A stretch of 64,000 nt of DNA, taken from positions 434,001 to 498,000 of the forward strand of contig NC_015663.1 in the NCBI RefSeq assembly GCF_000215745.1, written 5' to 3'. The translations under genes were made by a program, and so were the position numbers. The DNA is from Klebsiella aerogenes KCTC 2190. GTDB taxonomy: Bacteria > Pseudomonadota > Gammaproteobacteria > Enterobacterales > Enterobacteriaceae. Below, one piece after another: positions 51,711-59,564 of the stretch. The notes beneath the pieces are model-generated. The model saw only the letters and a program-made list of their open reading frames with translations, searched no databases and was not told the DNA's origin. Each line of letters begins with the position of its first letter. Position 1 is the stretch's first letter.

Positions 51711-52415
51711 ATGATAGAGGGAACGATAAAAACCAGTAAGTATGAAATCATTGCTATTTTCAGAGAGGAACAGAGAAAGCAAACAGAGATAGAAATTTTC
51801 TTTAATAACAAAAGCATCAGTACTCAGATTGCGCGTGTAGATTTTGCCGAATTCCATATCCAGAGCGATAGCAAAATCCCTGCGGGGAATAAATTCAAAT
51901 TTATTCTGCATAGTGATTCAGGAAAGATCGAGTTCACCTCCCAGCGGCAGAAGAATTCCGCTGGCGGCGCGGAGAATAGCAATAAGGTGGCATTTGCGTT
52001 ACCGGAATGCATCCAGGTTGTACAAAGACGACGAGATCCGCGATTTCGTTTACGCGATGAGAATGATTTCTTTTGTCATGGGCGCCATAAAAATGGCGAA
52101 AACTATGCTTTTGATATCAAAGATATTTCAGATGGTGGCTGCGCGCTGATTGCACCAAGTCCAAATCTGAAATTCCTTGCCAACAACTCAACGCTGAAAA
52201 ACGCCATTCTGTCTCTGGCTGAATATGGCGAAATCACCGTTGATCTGATTATCAAGAACGTGGCGATGGTCACGCTGGATAGCGAAGAAAAGAGTCCGGA
52301 AAACTACTATCAGATTTCCTGCCAGTTTAAGTTCCGCCGCAGCGATGACAGGAAGAAAATAGAAAAAACGCTGATCGATTTGATTCTGGAAGCCAAGCGT
52401 AAGAAGAGAGTTTAA
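51711..52415 (+). CDS. mrkH: PilZ-domain c-di-GMP-responsive regulator MrkH
   Basis: MrkH is the c-di-GMP-dependent activator of type 3 fimbriae (mrkABCDF) in Klebsiella. The 234-residue protein has a YcgR-N-like domain (about 1–100) and a C-terminal PilZ domain. The c-di-GMP motif RxxxR is in QRRRDPRFR (R107, R111, R113) and D/NxSxxG is DISDGG (138–143). Length and the opening EGTIKTSKYEIIAIFRE match Klebsiella pneumoniae MrkH as I remember it. Start 51711 follows AAGGAT. It is joined to mrkI by a TAATG overlap. No fimbrial gene lies nearby. Confidence 0.88.
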   Translation: MIEGTIKTSKYEIIAIFREEQRKQTEIEIFFNNKSISTQIARVDFAEFHIQSDSKIPAGNKFKFILHSDSGKIEFTSQRQKNSAGGAENSNKVAFALPECIQVVQRRRDPRFRLRDENDFFCHGRHKNGENYAFDIKDISDGGCALIAPSPNLKFLANNSTLKNAILSLAEYGEITVDLIIKNVAMVTLDSEEKSPENYYQISCQFKFRRSDDRKKIEKTLIDLILEAKRKKRV

Positions 52416-53005
52416 TGCCCTTGAACAATATCTTGCTGTACACTGACGACAATATCATTGGCCAATCTATTCATGATTATCTGAGCGATATTCACCAGGA
52501 TATCACCCAGGCCAGTTATCAGGACATCGTGCAAGGGGGCGTCGCGCCCCTGGCTGAGACGGTGATCTTCAATATGATCCACAAGGATATATCCGCCGCC
52601 GATACGGTCGTATTACTCAACAAACTGCGCTTTCATTTCTCGCGCTGTACACTGTTGGTATTGATGGTAAAAAGCGATATCGCCAATCTGTGCCGGGAAT
52701 TAATCGATCTGGAAAACCTGTTAATCCTGACGGAAAAATCTTCTTTAGACGCATTTTCGGCAATTACCAGAACGCAGGATGAAACTCCGCAGACCCGGTA
52801 TTTGCGCACGCAGCGAAAGCTGACCGCCAGAGAGCTGCAGGTACTGGAACTTATTATCGCCTGCAATAACAACAAGCGAATTGCCTCGCTGCTGAATATC
52901 GATCATAAGACGGTACACAGCCACCGCATTCACATTATGAAAAAGCTGGGAATGAATAGCTCGCAGGTGATGCATAAGCAAATCGTCAATATGAATCACT
53001 GCTGA
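52415..53005 (+). CDS. mrkI: LuxR-type regulator MrkI
   Basis: A 196-residue regulator with a receiver-like N-terminal region that lacks a clear phosphoacceptor context and a C-terminal LuxR/GerE HTH (LTARELQVLELII near residue 135; ASLLNIDHKTVHSHRIHIMK near 155). Its start overlaps the mrkH stop by one base, giving translational coupling as in the mrkHI operon. In K. pneumoniae MrkI has been reported to work with MrkH in fimbrial activation. The gene ends 20 bp before the convergent ArsR gene. Confidence 0.82.
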   Translation: MPLNNILLYTDDNIIGQSIHDYLSDIHQDITQASYQDIVQGGVAPLAETVIFNMIHKDISAADTVVLLNKLRFHFSRCTLLVLMVKSDIANLCRELIDLENLLILTEKSSLDAFSAITRTQDETPQTRYLRTQRKLTARELQVLELIIACNNNKRIASLLNIDHKTVHSHRIHIMKKLGMNSSQVMHKQIVNMNHC

Positions 53006-53026
53006 ACGGCTATCCTGTCGCCGGGT

Positions 53027-53728
53027 CTACAGCGCCAGGCCAAAGTGCTGACGCAGCGCTCGCTTCCCAGGCTCGCTGATTGTCACTTCGCGATAGCCCG
53101 GGACCGGCATAAACCAACCTTTTTGCACGCCCCACTGCAGCAGGGCAGCGCCCGCGGCACCGCCCAGATGAAAACGGCGCTCGCTCCAGTCGAGGCAGGC
53201 GCAGCATACTTTGCGGCGGGATCCGCTATCGCACGTAATACCTAAGCGGGCGAAATGCGCCTCCCCCGCCGCGGTAAGCGCGGTGCCATTTGCCGTGAGC
53301 CACGCTTGCTGCTGCAGAAAATCATAGATGGCGACGGCCACTTCACCCGCCAGATGATCGTAGCAGGTACGCGCCATACGCAGCGTTCCCGGCGTTCGCG
53401 TGGTCAGCGGCACTGCGCTTTTGCCCGCCATGGTCATCATATTTTCCAGCAATCCGGCGACATCGCCGCCCGCCAGCCGATAGTAGCGATGTCGCCCTTG
53501 CGCCAGGCAGATCAGTAAGCGACTGTTGACCAGACGGCTAAGGTGAGCGCTGGCGGTCGACGGCGAAATATCCGCCGCGCCGGAGAGCTCAGTCGCCGTC
53601 CATGCCCGGCCATCCATTAGCGCGCAGAGTATTTTCACTCGTGAAGGGTCAGCCATCGCCGAGGCAACCGCCGCCATCGCGACGGCCAGCGCTTCGTCAT
53701 CATCAATGACAACCGCAGGGTGCAACAT
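53027..53728 (-). CDS. ArsR-type winged-helix regulator with C-terminal Cys cluster
   Basis: A 233-residue protein, about twice the length of a minimal ArsR repressor. The winged HTH is at residues 18–95 (DISPSTASAHLSRLVNSRLL). The C-terminal extension holds cysteines C166, C175, C176 and C178 (CDSGSRRKVCCACLDW), a possible metal- or redox-sensing cluster. It lies 21 bp after the monooxygenase gene and is co-transcribed with it. Its ligand is unknown. Confidence 0.83.
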   Translation of the reverse strand: MLHPAVVIDDDEALAVAMAAVASAMADPSRVKILCALMDGRAWTATELSGAADISPSTASAHLSRLVNSRLLICLAQGRHRYYRLAGGDVAGLLENMMTMAGKSAVPLTTRTPGTLRMARTCYDHLAGEVAVAIYDFLQQQAWLTANGTALTAAGEAHFARLGITCDSGSRRKVCCACLDWSERRFHLGGAAGAALLQWGVQKGWFMPVPGYREVTISEPGKRALRQHFGLAL

Positions 53729-53749
53729 ACTGCCTCCGCTTAATATTGG

Positions 53750-54067
53750 TTACGCAGAATGCGAACTCTGCATCTGGTATTCACGCAATACCTGTGCCAC
53801 GCGAATCTGATAATCAGCAAAGATAGACTCCCGCCCTTCCCGCTGCGCCGCCTGATGACAAATATTGTGCTTCCAGGCTGCAACCGACTGTTCGTCCCGC
53901 CACCACGACAGCGACAAAATCTTTCCCGGCGCACTGAGGCTTTGAAAACGCTCGATGGCGATAAAGCCGTCGATGGTTTCCAGCAGCGGTTTCAATTGTG
54001 CCGCCAGCGCGAGGTATCGTTCCTGCTGCGCTGGCGTGACCTGTGCTTCAAAGAGTACCGCAATCAT
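53750..54067 (-). CDS. Antibiotic biosynthesis monooxygenase (ABM) domain protein
   Basis: A 105-residue ferredoxin-fold protein starting MIAVLFEAQVTPAQQERYLA; the motif GFIAIERFQSL and LSWWRDEQSVAAWK are typical of the ABM/YgiN superfamily, which includes quinone or anthrone oxygenases and heme-degrading enzymes. I chose the ATG at 54067, preceded by GGAGGAAAAAACC. First gene of a two-gene operon with the ArsR regulator. Substrate not assignable. Confidence 0.82.
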   Translation of the reverse strand: MIAVLFEAQVTPAQQERYLALAAQLKPLLETIDGFIAIERFQSLSAPGKILSLSWWRDEQSVAAWKHNICHQAAQREGRESIFADYQIRVAQVLREYQMQSSHSA

Positions 54068-54328
54068 GGTTTTTTCCTCCAGCAATGAATGAAGCCGCAC
54101 TGTAGCGCGCCGATGGTTAGCAATGCTTCGCCAGCGGGCGAAGTATCGCGGTCACAACAAGCCAAAAAACCACCAAACCATTCACACAATCAATACCAGG
54201 CGAAATTCTGTTGAGACATAAACGCGGGTCAACGGAAATTAGCACTCTCGAAGATGAGATATAACATTCTGTTTTCACAGTTTTTTTCAATAAAAATCCC
54301 ATTTACAGTCATCAAACCGTCATAAAAA

Positions 54329-54367
54329 TGTGATCTAAATCGCACTTTTTGCAACGTGCGTTATAGT
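54329..54367 (+). promoter_or_regulatory. CRP-like site and −10 box of the small DUF1471 gene
   Basis: TGTGATCTAAATCGCA (54329–54344) matches CRP consensus TGTGA-N6-TCACA with one mismatch. The −10 hexamer TATAGT lies at 54362–54367, and no good −35 is present. The CRP centre is about 40 bp before the expected start of transcription, the geometry of a class II activated promoter. The rest of the 369-bp gap (54068–54436) shows no gene. Confidence 0.6.
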
Positions 54368-54436
54368 TAGCAGGCTTATTATAAACCCATCGAAAGCACA
54401 ACGCTTTCCACCATAAAAGTTAAAAGGATAAACACC

Positions 54437-54649
54437 ATGAAAAACGTAAAATTACTTGCTGCTGCTGGTATGCTGTCTCTGGTTTCTTTCGCAAGCTTCG
54501 CGGCTCACCCGGTGAGCGTGACCTCTGATACCCTGGACAACGCAGAAGCAAAAATCGCTGCTATCGCTAAAGATCAGGGCGCCTCTTACCACATTACCGA
54601 AGCCTATACCGGTAATCAGGTACACATGACGGCGGAACTGTCTAAATAA
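54437..54649 (+). CDS. DUF1471 (YhcN/BhsA-type) small periplasmic protein
   Basis: A 70-residue protein with signal peptide MKNVKLLAAAGMLSLVSFASFA (cleavage AA-HP) and a DUF1471 body (NAEAKIAAIAKDQGASYHITEA). The family includes BhsA, McbA and YhcN, which affect stress resistance and biofilm. It is slightly shorter than the common 85–90 residues. Strong ribosome site AAAGGA and a terminator after the gene. Confidence 0.88.
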   Translation: MKNVKLLAAAGMLSLVSFASFAAHPVSVTSDTLDNAEAKIAAIAKDQGASYHITEAYTGNQVHMTAELSK

Positions 54650-54736
54650 CCGAATGGTCGCAGAGGGAGCTGCCGGACAGGTCGTCTCAGGACGGCTGGT
54701 CTGGCTCCCGCCACGTAAAAACACACGGCAATGTCG

Positions 54737-54757
54737 AGCCCCTTTATGGGGCTTTTT
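54737..54757 (+). terminator. Terminator of the DUF1471 gene
   Basis: AGCCCC pairs with GGGGCT over a five-base loop and is followed by TTTT, 88 bases after the stop codon. Confidence 0.75.
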
Positions 54758-54761
54758 CACG

Positions 54762-55628
54762 TCAACGTTTCGCCAGCGCGCGCTGAATAGAGAGCACACT
54801 CGCCAGTACCACAATAAGGCCCGCCAGCGCCATCCCCTCAATTTTCTGCCCGAGAAATATCCACCCCAACAGCACCGCCGTCACCGGGCTAAGCAGGCTC
54901 ATTGCCGATACCGCCACCGGCGACAATCGGCTGATACCTCGGAACCATAATCCATAGGCCAGCATCGCTCCGGCCACACACAGCCAGACATAACCTGCCG
55001 CCTGTAATGGGGTGATGTTGTGCAACGGCGGGTCCACCAGCAGCGCGATGGGCAGTAACACGATCCCGCCTATCAACAATTGCCAGCCGGTCATCGCCAC
55101 AACCGGCAACGATAGCGCCCAGCGCCGCGACAGCCAGGTGCCCAGCGCCATACTGACGGCGCCAAGAAAAGCGGCGCCGATACCTAACGAATCCAGCACC
55201 GTGCGCGGAGAAAGCAGCAACATCGCCATACCGATGATCCCGGCGCAGGCGGAAACCACCGCCAGCCACGGCGAACGCTGGCGATCCACGCACCAGGCCA
55301 GCAGCATCACCAGCAGCGGCTGAATCGCGCCGATCACCGCCGCCAGCCCGCCGGGCAGGCGGTAGGCGGCGATAAACAGCAGCGCCTGAAAGGCGCCGAT
55401 ATTTAATATTCCGGTAATGATCAGCTTCCACCACTCACCGCGCTGCGGAAACTGGCGGCTCCACAGTAACAACGCAATCCCGGCGGGCAACACGCGCAAC
55501 AGCGCGGCGATAAAAGGACGGTCCGGCGGCAAGAATTGCGAAGTGACGATATAAGTGGTTCCCCAGATGGCGGGAGCCAGCGCGGTCAGCAGCAGATCGA
55601 CCGCCAGATGACGAGTAAAAAAGGCCAT
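54762..55628 (-). CDS. EamA-family (DMT) transporter
   Basis: A 288-residue, ten-helix drug/metabolite transporter with two EamA repeats (first about residues 10–135, second about 148–282; AIWGTTYIV near 19, AYGLWFRGISRLSPV near 224). Members export amino acids, purines or toxic metabolites. Its gene is divergent from a MarR regulator with an 80-bp gap carrying a palindrome, so it is likely the target of that regulator. Confidence 0.88.
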   Translation of the reverse strand: MAFFTRHLAVDLLLTALAPAIWGTTYIVTSQFLPPDRPFIAALLRVLPAGIALLLWSRQFPQRGEWWKLIITGILNIGAFQALLFIAAYRLPGGLAAVIGAIQPLLVMLLAWCVDRQRSPWLAVVSACAGIIGMAMLLLSPRTVLDSLGIGAAFLGAVSMALGTWLSRRWALSLPVVAMTGWQLLIGGIVLLPIALLVDPPLHNITPLQAAGYVWLCVAGAMLAYGLWFRGISRLSPVAVSAMSLLSPVTAVLLGWIFLGQKIEGMALAGLIVVLASVLSIQRALAKR

Positions 55629-55681
55629 GATTTTATCTTCATATCAAGTTAAATTGTGCAGCAAGTATGTATCGATAAATA

Positions 55682-55695
55682 TCTTGATATCAAGA
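55682..55695. promoter_or_regulatory. Palindromic operator between eamA and marR genes
   Basis: TCTTGATATCAAGA is a perfect 14-bp palindrome 13 bases before the MarR start codon, with a related half (ATATCAAG) near the EamA start (around 55641). It is the likely binding site of the adjacent MarR protein. Confidence 0.6.
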
Positions 55696-55708
55696 CAAGT
55701 GAGCACAC

Positions 55709-56215
55709 ATGGACAAATTACCGCCAACGGATGCCGTTGACCGCATTCTCGCCCAATGGCAGCGCGAGCGCCCGGATCTGGATTGCAGCCCAATGGGGCC
55801 GATTGGCCGCCTCAAGCGCTGCGCCATGCTGCTGGAGCCGCGGGTGGAGGCGGCGTTTGTTAAACATGGGCTGGTACGTTGGGAGTTCGACATGCTGGCG
55901 ACGCTGCGCCGCGCCGGCGAGCCATTCGTGCTGTCGCCGACCCAGCTCTTTTCGACACTGATGATTACCTCCGGCACGATGACCCATCGCCTCAAGGCGC
56001 TGGAAAAACGAGGGTTGATTACCCGCTTAGCAAATCCTCAGGATGCCCGCAGCATGCTGGTCGCGTTAACGCCAGAGGGACGAGCGCTGATCGATGAGGC
56101 GGTTGCCACCCATGTGGCGAATGAGCAGCAACTGCTGGCAGGGCTTTCCGCCCCCCAACTTCAGCAGTTAGACGAAGCGCTACGGGTATTTATGCGTCTG
56201 CTGGAGAATGAGTGA
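55709..56215 (+). CDS. MarR-family regulator (divergent from EamA exporter)
   Basis: A 168-residue MarR protein with the winged HTH at about 70–130 (TQLFSTLMITSGTMTHRLKALEKRG, with wing DARSMLVALT). The N-terminal extension (residues 1–40) contains one Cys in LDCSPMGP and another in KRCAMLL. It probably represses the divergent exporter gene and itself through the shared palindrome. Confidence 0.88.
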   Translation: MDKLPPTDAVDRILAQWQRERPDLDCSPMGPIGRLKRCAMLLEPRVEAAFVKHGLVRWEFDMLATLRRAGEPFVLSPTQLFSTLMITSGTMTHRLKALEKRGLITRLANPQDARSMLVALTPEGRALIDEAVATHVANEQQLLAGLSAPQLQQLDEALRVFMRLLENE

Positions 56216-56377
56216 CCTCCGGCGACAGGCGGTTGCTACGATGAACAACGCGCGGCTAACAAAGAGGCCATCCTCCCGGCATCATAGCGCATGGTTTTCG
56301 CAGTACCGCGTTTTGCAATAACCGCTAAATGCGCATACCATCTGCACATTCTATCGTCATCAGGCAAGGAGATGCTT

Positions 56378-56848
56378 GTGGATAAGACTCACTCTTCGAC
56401 CCCGCCAGAGAGCCACGAAAGCCGCTTTCATAAAGAAGAGTTCCCCTTCTTCTGGGTGGTTAACGTTTACGCCCGTTATACCCAATTAATGGAAATCGAG
56501 CTCAAAAAAATCGACATCGACCTTTCCCGCTTCCGCGTACTGATGCTGGTGCACCAATACCACCGCGCCAGTATTTCGCGGATCACCGAATATGCCGTTA
56601 GTAAGATGCCGACGGTGACCAAAATTGTTGGCCGTCTGCGCGATGATGGCCTGCTCACGACCCACGTTAGCGTCAGCGATGGCCGGGTCACCGAAGCGGA
56701 ACTCACCGCCGCCGGTGAAGCCAAGGTTGCCGAAGCCCGGGCATTAGCGGAAACCGTGTTTGCTAAAGCCTTCAAGGGCGTCACCCCGGCGCAGGAAAAA
56801 AAGATGAATCAGGTGCTGGCGCTCATTCTGCACAACCTCGATGACTGA
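56378..56848 (+). CDS. iacR: MarR-family regulator of the iac cluster
   Basis: A 156-residue MarR protein with an HTH at about residues 60–110 (ISRITEYAVSKMPTVTKIVG) and wing VSVSDGRVTEAELT. I chose the GTG at 56378, six bases after AAGGAG; the ATG at 56372 overlaps that ribosome site and is too close to it. In other iac clusters IacR is a MarR repressor released by indole-3-acetate or a pathway product. It reads the same way as iacH, 347 bp ahead of it. Confidence 0.8.
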   Translation: MDKTHSSTPPESHESRFHKEEFPFFWVVNVYARYTQLMEIELKKIDIDLSRFRVLMLVHQYHRASISRITEYAVSKMPTVTKIVGRLRDDGLLTTHVSVSDGRVTEAELTAAGEAKVAEARALAETVFAKAFKGVTPAQEKKMNQVLALILHNLDD

Positions 56849-56859
56849 TCCTCTGCGAA

Positions 56860-56886
56860 AATAACCATTTACTATAAATGGTTATT
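56860..56886 (+). terminator. Long AT-rich hairpin after iacR
   Basis: A 12-bp perfect inverted repeat (AATAACCATTTA and its complement, 3-base loop) begins 11 bases after the iacR stop and is followed by CATTTTGTTTTA. It could be a weak terminator or an operator; its location just past the stop favours termination. Confidence 0.5.
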
Positions 56887-57005
56887 CATTTTGTTTTACC
56901 CTCCCCTGCGTTTTTCGCACACTTTTTTATCATTTTTTTAACTTATATTTTTCATTTATTTTTGTGACGCCCTTCAAGAGATTAAAATTTAAACACCAAT
57001 GTTTA

Positions 57006-57109
57006 ATGATTTAAATCAATTAGTTAAAGAACAATCTCTCTTTCATAGCATCATCTTATCGTCAATTACGATGTAAAAAACAGGTAACAAATTACTTGAA
57101 ATTTCAAGT
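57006..57109. promoter_or_regulatory. Control region of the iac operon: FNR-like box and 16-bp palindrome
   Basis: ATGATTTAAATCAA (57006–57019) matches the FNR consensus TTGAT-N4-ATCAA at nine of ten positions. ACTTGAAATTTCAAGT (57094–57109) is a perfect 16-bp palindrome of the size bound by MarR dimers, 86 bp before the iacH start. The 347-bp gap (56849–57195) is otherwise AT-rich with no gene. Site functions are inferred. Confidence 0.55.
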
Positions 57110-57195
57110 TTTACTGACAAGATTACCTCAAACGCCAGCGGGTCGTTTTTTAGTCATTTCGCGCGGTAATTATCCCCCTCACGGAGATGTGAAAC

Positions 57196-58341
57196 ATGGT
57201 TACTGAACATCGTACAGAGGCAGAAAAAGCAGAATCCGGGTTTATCTCGCGCTTCACCCTTGGCGAAGGCGAGCTGACGTTTGCGGTTAAAGACAGTCTC
57301 GATATTGCCGGTTTTCCGACCCGCGCCGGCAGCCCGGTATTGCAGGATGCGCCGCCTGCCGTTCGCCATGCCGCCGTAGTCGAGGCGCTGCTGGATAACG
57401 GCTGCCAGCTGCGCGGCAAAACCACCCTGCACGAGCTGGCCTTTGGCGTCACCGGCATCAACCCGCATAGCGGTACGCCGCGCAATCCGCATTATCCGCA
57501 GTTAATCCCCGGCGGTTCGTCCAGCGGCTCCGCCGCCGTGGTCGCGGCCGGTGAAGTCGACTTCGCCGTCGGCACCGATACCGGCGGCTCGGTGCGAATG
57601 CCCGCGGCCTGCTGCGGCGTGGCTGGCCTGAAGCCGAGCTTTGGCCGTCTGAGCCGCGCTGGCGTCATGCCGACGGAAAGTTCGCTCGACTGCGTCGGCC
57701 TGTTCGCCCGCGATATCGCCACATTGCGTCAGGCGCTGGCAAAAGCGCTGGGGGAATCAGCGCCTCCTGCGCGCCGGGACGCCCCCGCGATAAGTTATCT
57801 GGCGGGCACGGCAACGCCGGAAATTGAGCAACTGATCGTCTCACGTCTGCAGCAGGCGGGGCTGGCATGGACCCGCGCTGAACTACCGGGGTTCAACGAA
57901 GCGCATCAGGCCGGGCTTACGGTGATAAGCCAGGAAAACTGGCTGGCGTTTCACAGCATCATCAACGCGCCGAACCTGGCGCCGGATGTCGCCCGGCGGA
58001 TCCACGCCGGCGCGGAGATTGGCCCTCAGCAACGGCAGGCTGCGGAAAGCGTGCGTCAGCAATTTAGCGCCGCGGTGGATGCCCAACTGGCGAAAACCCC
58101 GCTGATTGTGCTGCCGACCCTCCCGGAATGCCCGCCAACGCTGGAAGAAGCGGCGGATCCGCTCAAGGTGGTCAACCTGACTCGCCTGGTGCGCCCATTT
58201 AATTTAAGCGGCCACCCGGCCCTGAGCCTGCCGCTTGGCGAAATTAATCATCGCCCGGTGGCTCTGCAATTAGTCGCCAATAAAAATAAAGAGTTTGATT
58301 TACTTAATTACGCTGAGTATTTGCTGGAAAAATTAAAATAA
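57196..58341 (+). CDS. iacH: Amidase-signature family enzyme IacH
   Basis: A 381-residue amidase with the complete Ser–cisSer–Lys triad: K32 (AVKDSLDI), S109 in GGSSSGSA and nucleophile S132 in GTDTGGSVRMPA. IacH is found in all known indole-3-acetate gene clusters, but its exact step is not settled; it is proposed to act on a late or side-product amide. It is the first gene after the control region, as in the iacHABICDEFG order I recall from Acinetobacter. GGAG lies upstream. Confidence 0.85.
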   Translation: MVTEHRTEAEKAESGFISRFTLGEGELTFAVKDSLDIAGFPTRAGSPVLQDAPPAVRHAAVVEALLDNGCQLRGKTTLHELAFGVTGINPHSGTPRNPHYPQLIPGGSSSGSAAVVAAGEVDFAVGTDTGGSVRMPAACCGVAGLKPSFGRLSRAGVMPTESSLDCVGLFARDIATLRQALAKALGESAPPARRDAPAISYLAGTATPEIEQLIVSRLQQAGLAWTRAELPGFNEAHQAGLTVISQENWLAFHSIINAPNLAPDVARRIHAGAEIGPQQRQAAESVRQQFSAAVDAQLAKTPLIVLPTLPECPPTLEEAADPLKVVNLTRLVRPFNLSGHPALSLPLGEINHRPVALQLVANKNKEFDLLNYAEYLLEKLK

Positions 58342-58380
58342 TAAAACCGTACTTTCATTAACTGGAAGAGGCTAAATCGC

Positions 58381-59547
58381 ATGTTAAACCCCTCTGCAAC
58401 TTCGCGTGCGGAAAAGACCCTGCACGCCACAACAATAGAGTTTGCCGAATTACTCGCAGATATTAAAAAGCGCAGCGAGGAGTTCGAGCAGCAGAAATAT
58501 ATCCCGGCGGATATTATTTCCCGCTTTAAAAAGATCGGTGTTTATCGCGCGCTGGTGCCAAAACGCTACGGCGGCGATGAAATATCACCTGCGGAGTTTT
58601 GTCAGTTAATTGAAACGCTCTCAACAGCGGACGGATCTGCCGGCTGGGTGGCGAGTTTCGGCATGAATCCGTTTTATCTTGGCGGCCTACCGCCGAGCAG
58701 TCTCGATGAGCTTTACCGCCACGGGCCGGATATTGTCTTTGCCGGCGGGATCTTCCCGCCGCAAAAAGCGACGACTCAGGATGGCGGCTACCGCGTCAGC
58801 GGGCGCTGGAGCTTCGCCAGCGGCTGCAGCGGCGCCGAACTTATCGGCGTGGGTATTCTGACCGATGACGGCAGCGATCGTCCGCTGCCGCGCATCGCGG
58901 TGCTACCCGCCGGGGAGTTCACCATCGATCCGGTCTGGAATACGGTCGGCCTCTCCGGTACCGGCAGCCATGACGTAGTGCTGAATAATGCCTTCGTGCC
59001 GCAGGAATGGACCTTTATTCGCGGCGGCGAACTTAACCTCGAAGGCCCTCTGTATCGCTATCCGGTACTGTCGCTGGCCACTCAGGTGCTGTCGGTGGTC
59101 GCACTGGGTATCGCCCGCGCGGCGTTATCGGAAATTTACGCCATTGCCGAACGCCAGAGCTCGGTCACCGGCGCGCCGTGCCTGGCGGATCGCCAATTCG
59201 CGCAGATGGAAATCGCTCACTGCGAAGCGGATCTTCGTTCGGCGCGCTGCTGGTTCTACGACGCCATCGACGATGTCTGGCAAGCGATTCTGCGCGGCGA
59301 TGAACCGGGAGAAGAGCGGATTAACGCCATGCGCCTCTCTTCCACCCACATTACCCGCGTCTCTGCTTCGGTTACCACCCGCGCGCTGAAACTGGCCGGG
59401 ATGCCGGGCATATCGATGCGCAGCCCGCTTCAGCGCTATGCCCGCGACTCCATGGTCATCACCCAGCACGCCTTTATGGGCGAGCTGACATACATCAACG
59501 CCGGCAATATGTTCTTCGGCCACTCGCCGCAGCCAGGCTATTTATGA
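58381..59547 (+). CDS. iacA: Flavin-dependent indole-3-acetate monooxygenase IacA
   Basis: A 388-residue protein of the acyl-CoA dehydrogenase fold, group D flavin monooxygenase type (relatives DszC and HpaB-C2). N-terminal helical domain about 15–125, central beta domain (GGYRVSGRWSFASGCSGA near 137; WNTVGLSGTGSHDVVL near 186), C-terminal helical bundle. IacA performs the first attack on indole-3-acetate using reduced flavin from IacG and also turns indole into indoxyl, giving indigo. The stop overlaps ATGA of the next reading frame. Confidence 0.88.
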   Translation: MLNPSATSRAEKTLHATTIEFAELLADIKKRSEEFEQQKYIPADIISRFKKIGVYRALVPKRYGGDEISPAEFCQLIETLSTADGSAGWVASFGMNPFYLGGLPPSSLDELYRHGPDIVFAGGIFPPQKATTQDGGYRVSGRWSFASGCSGAELIGVGILTDDGSDRPLPRIAVLPAGEFTIDPVWNTVGLSGTGSHDVVLNNAFVPQEWTFIRGGELNLEGPLYRYPVLSLATQVLSVVALGIARAALSEIYAIAERQSSVTGAPCLADRQFAQMEIAHCEADLRSARCWFYDAIDDVWQAILRGDEPGEERINAMRLSSTHITRVSASVTTRALKLAGMPGISMRSPLQRYARDSMVITQHAFMGELTYINAGNMFFGHSPQPGYL

Positions 59548-59564
59548 GTTATACGGAGCCGGCA

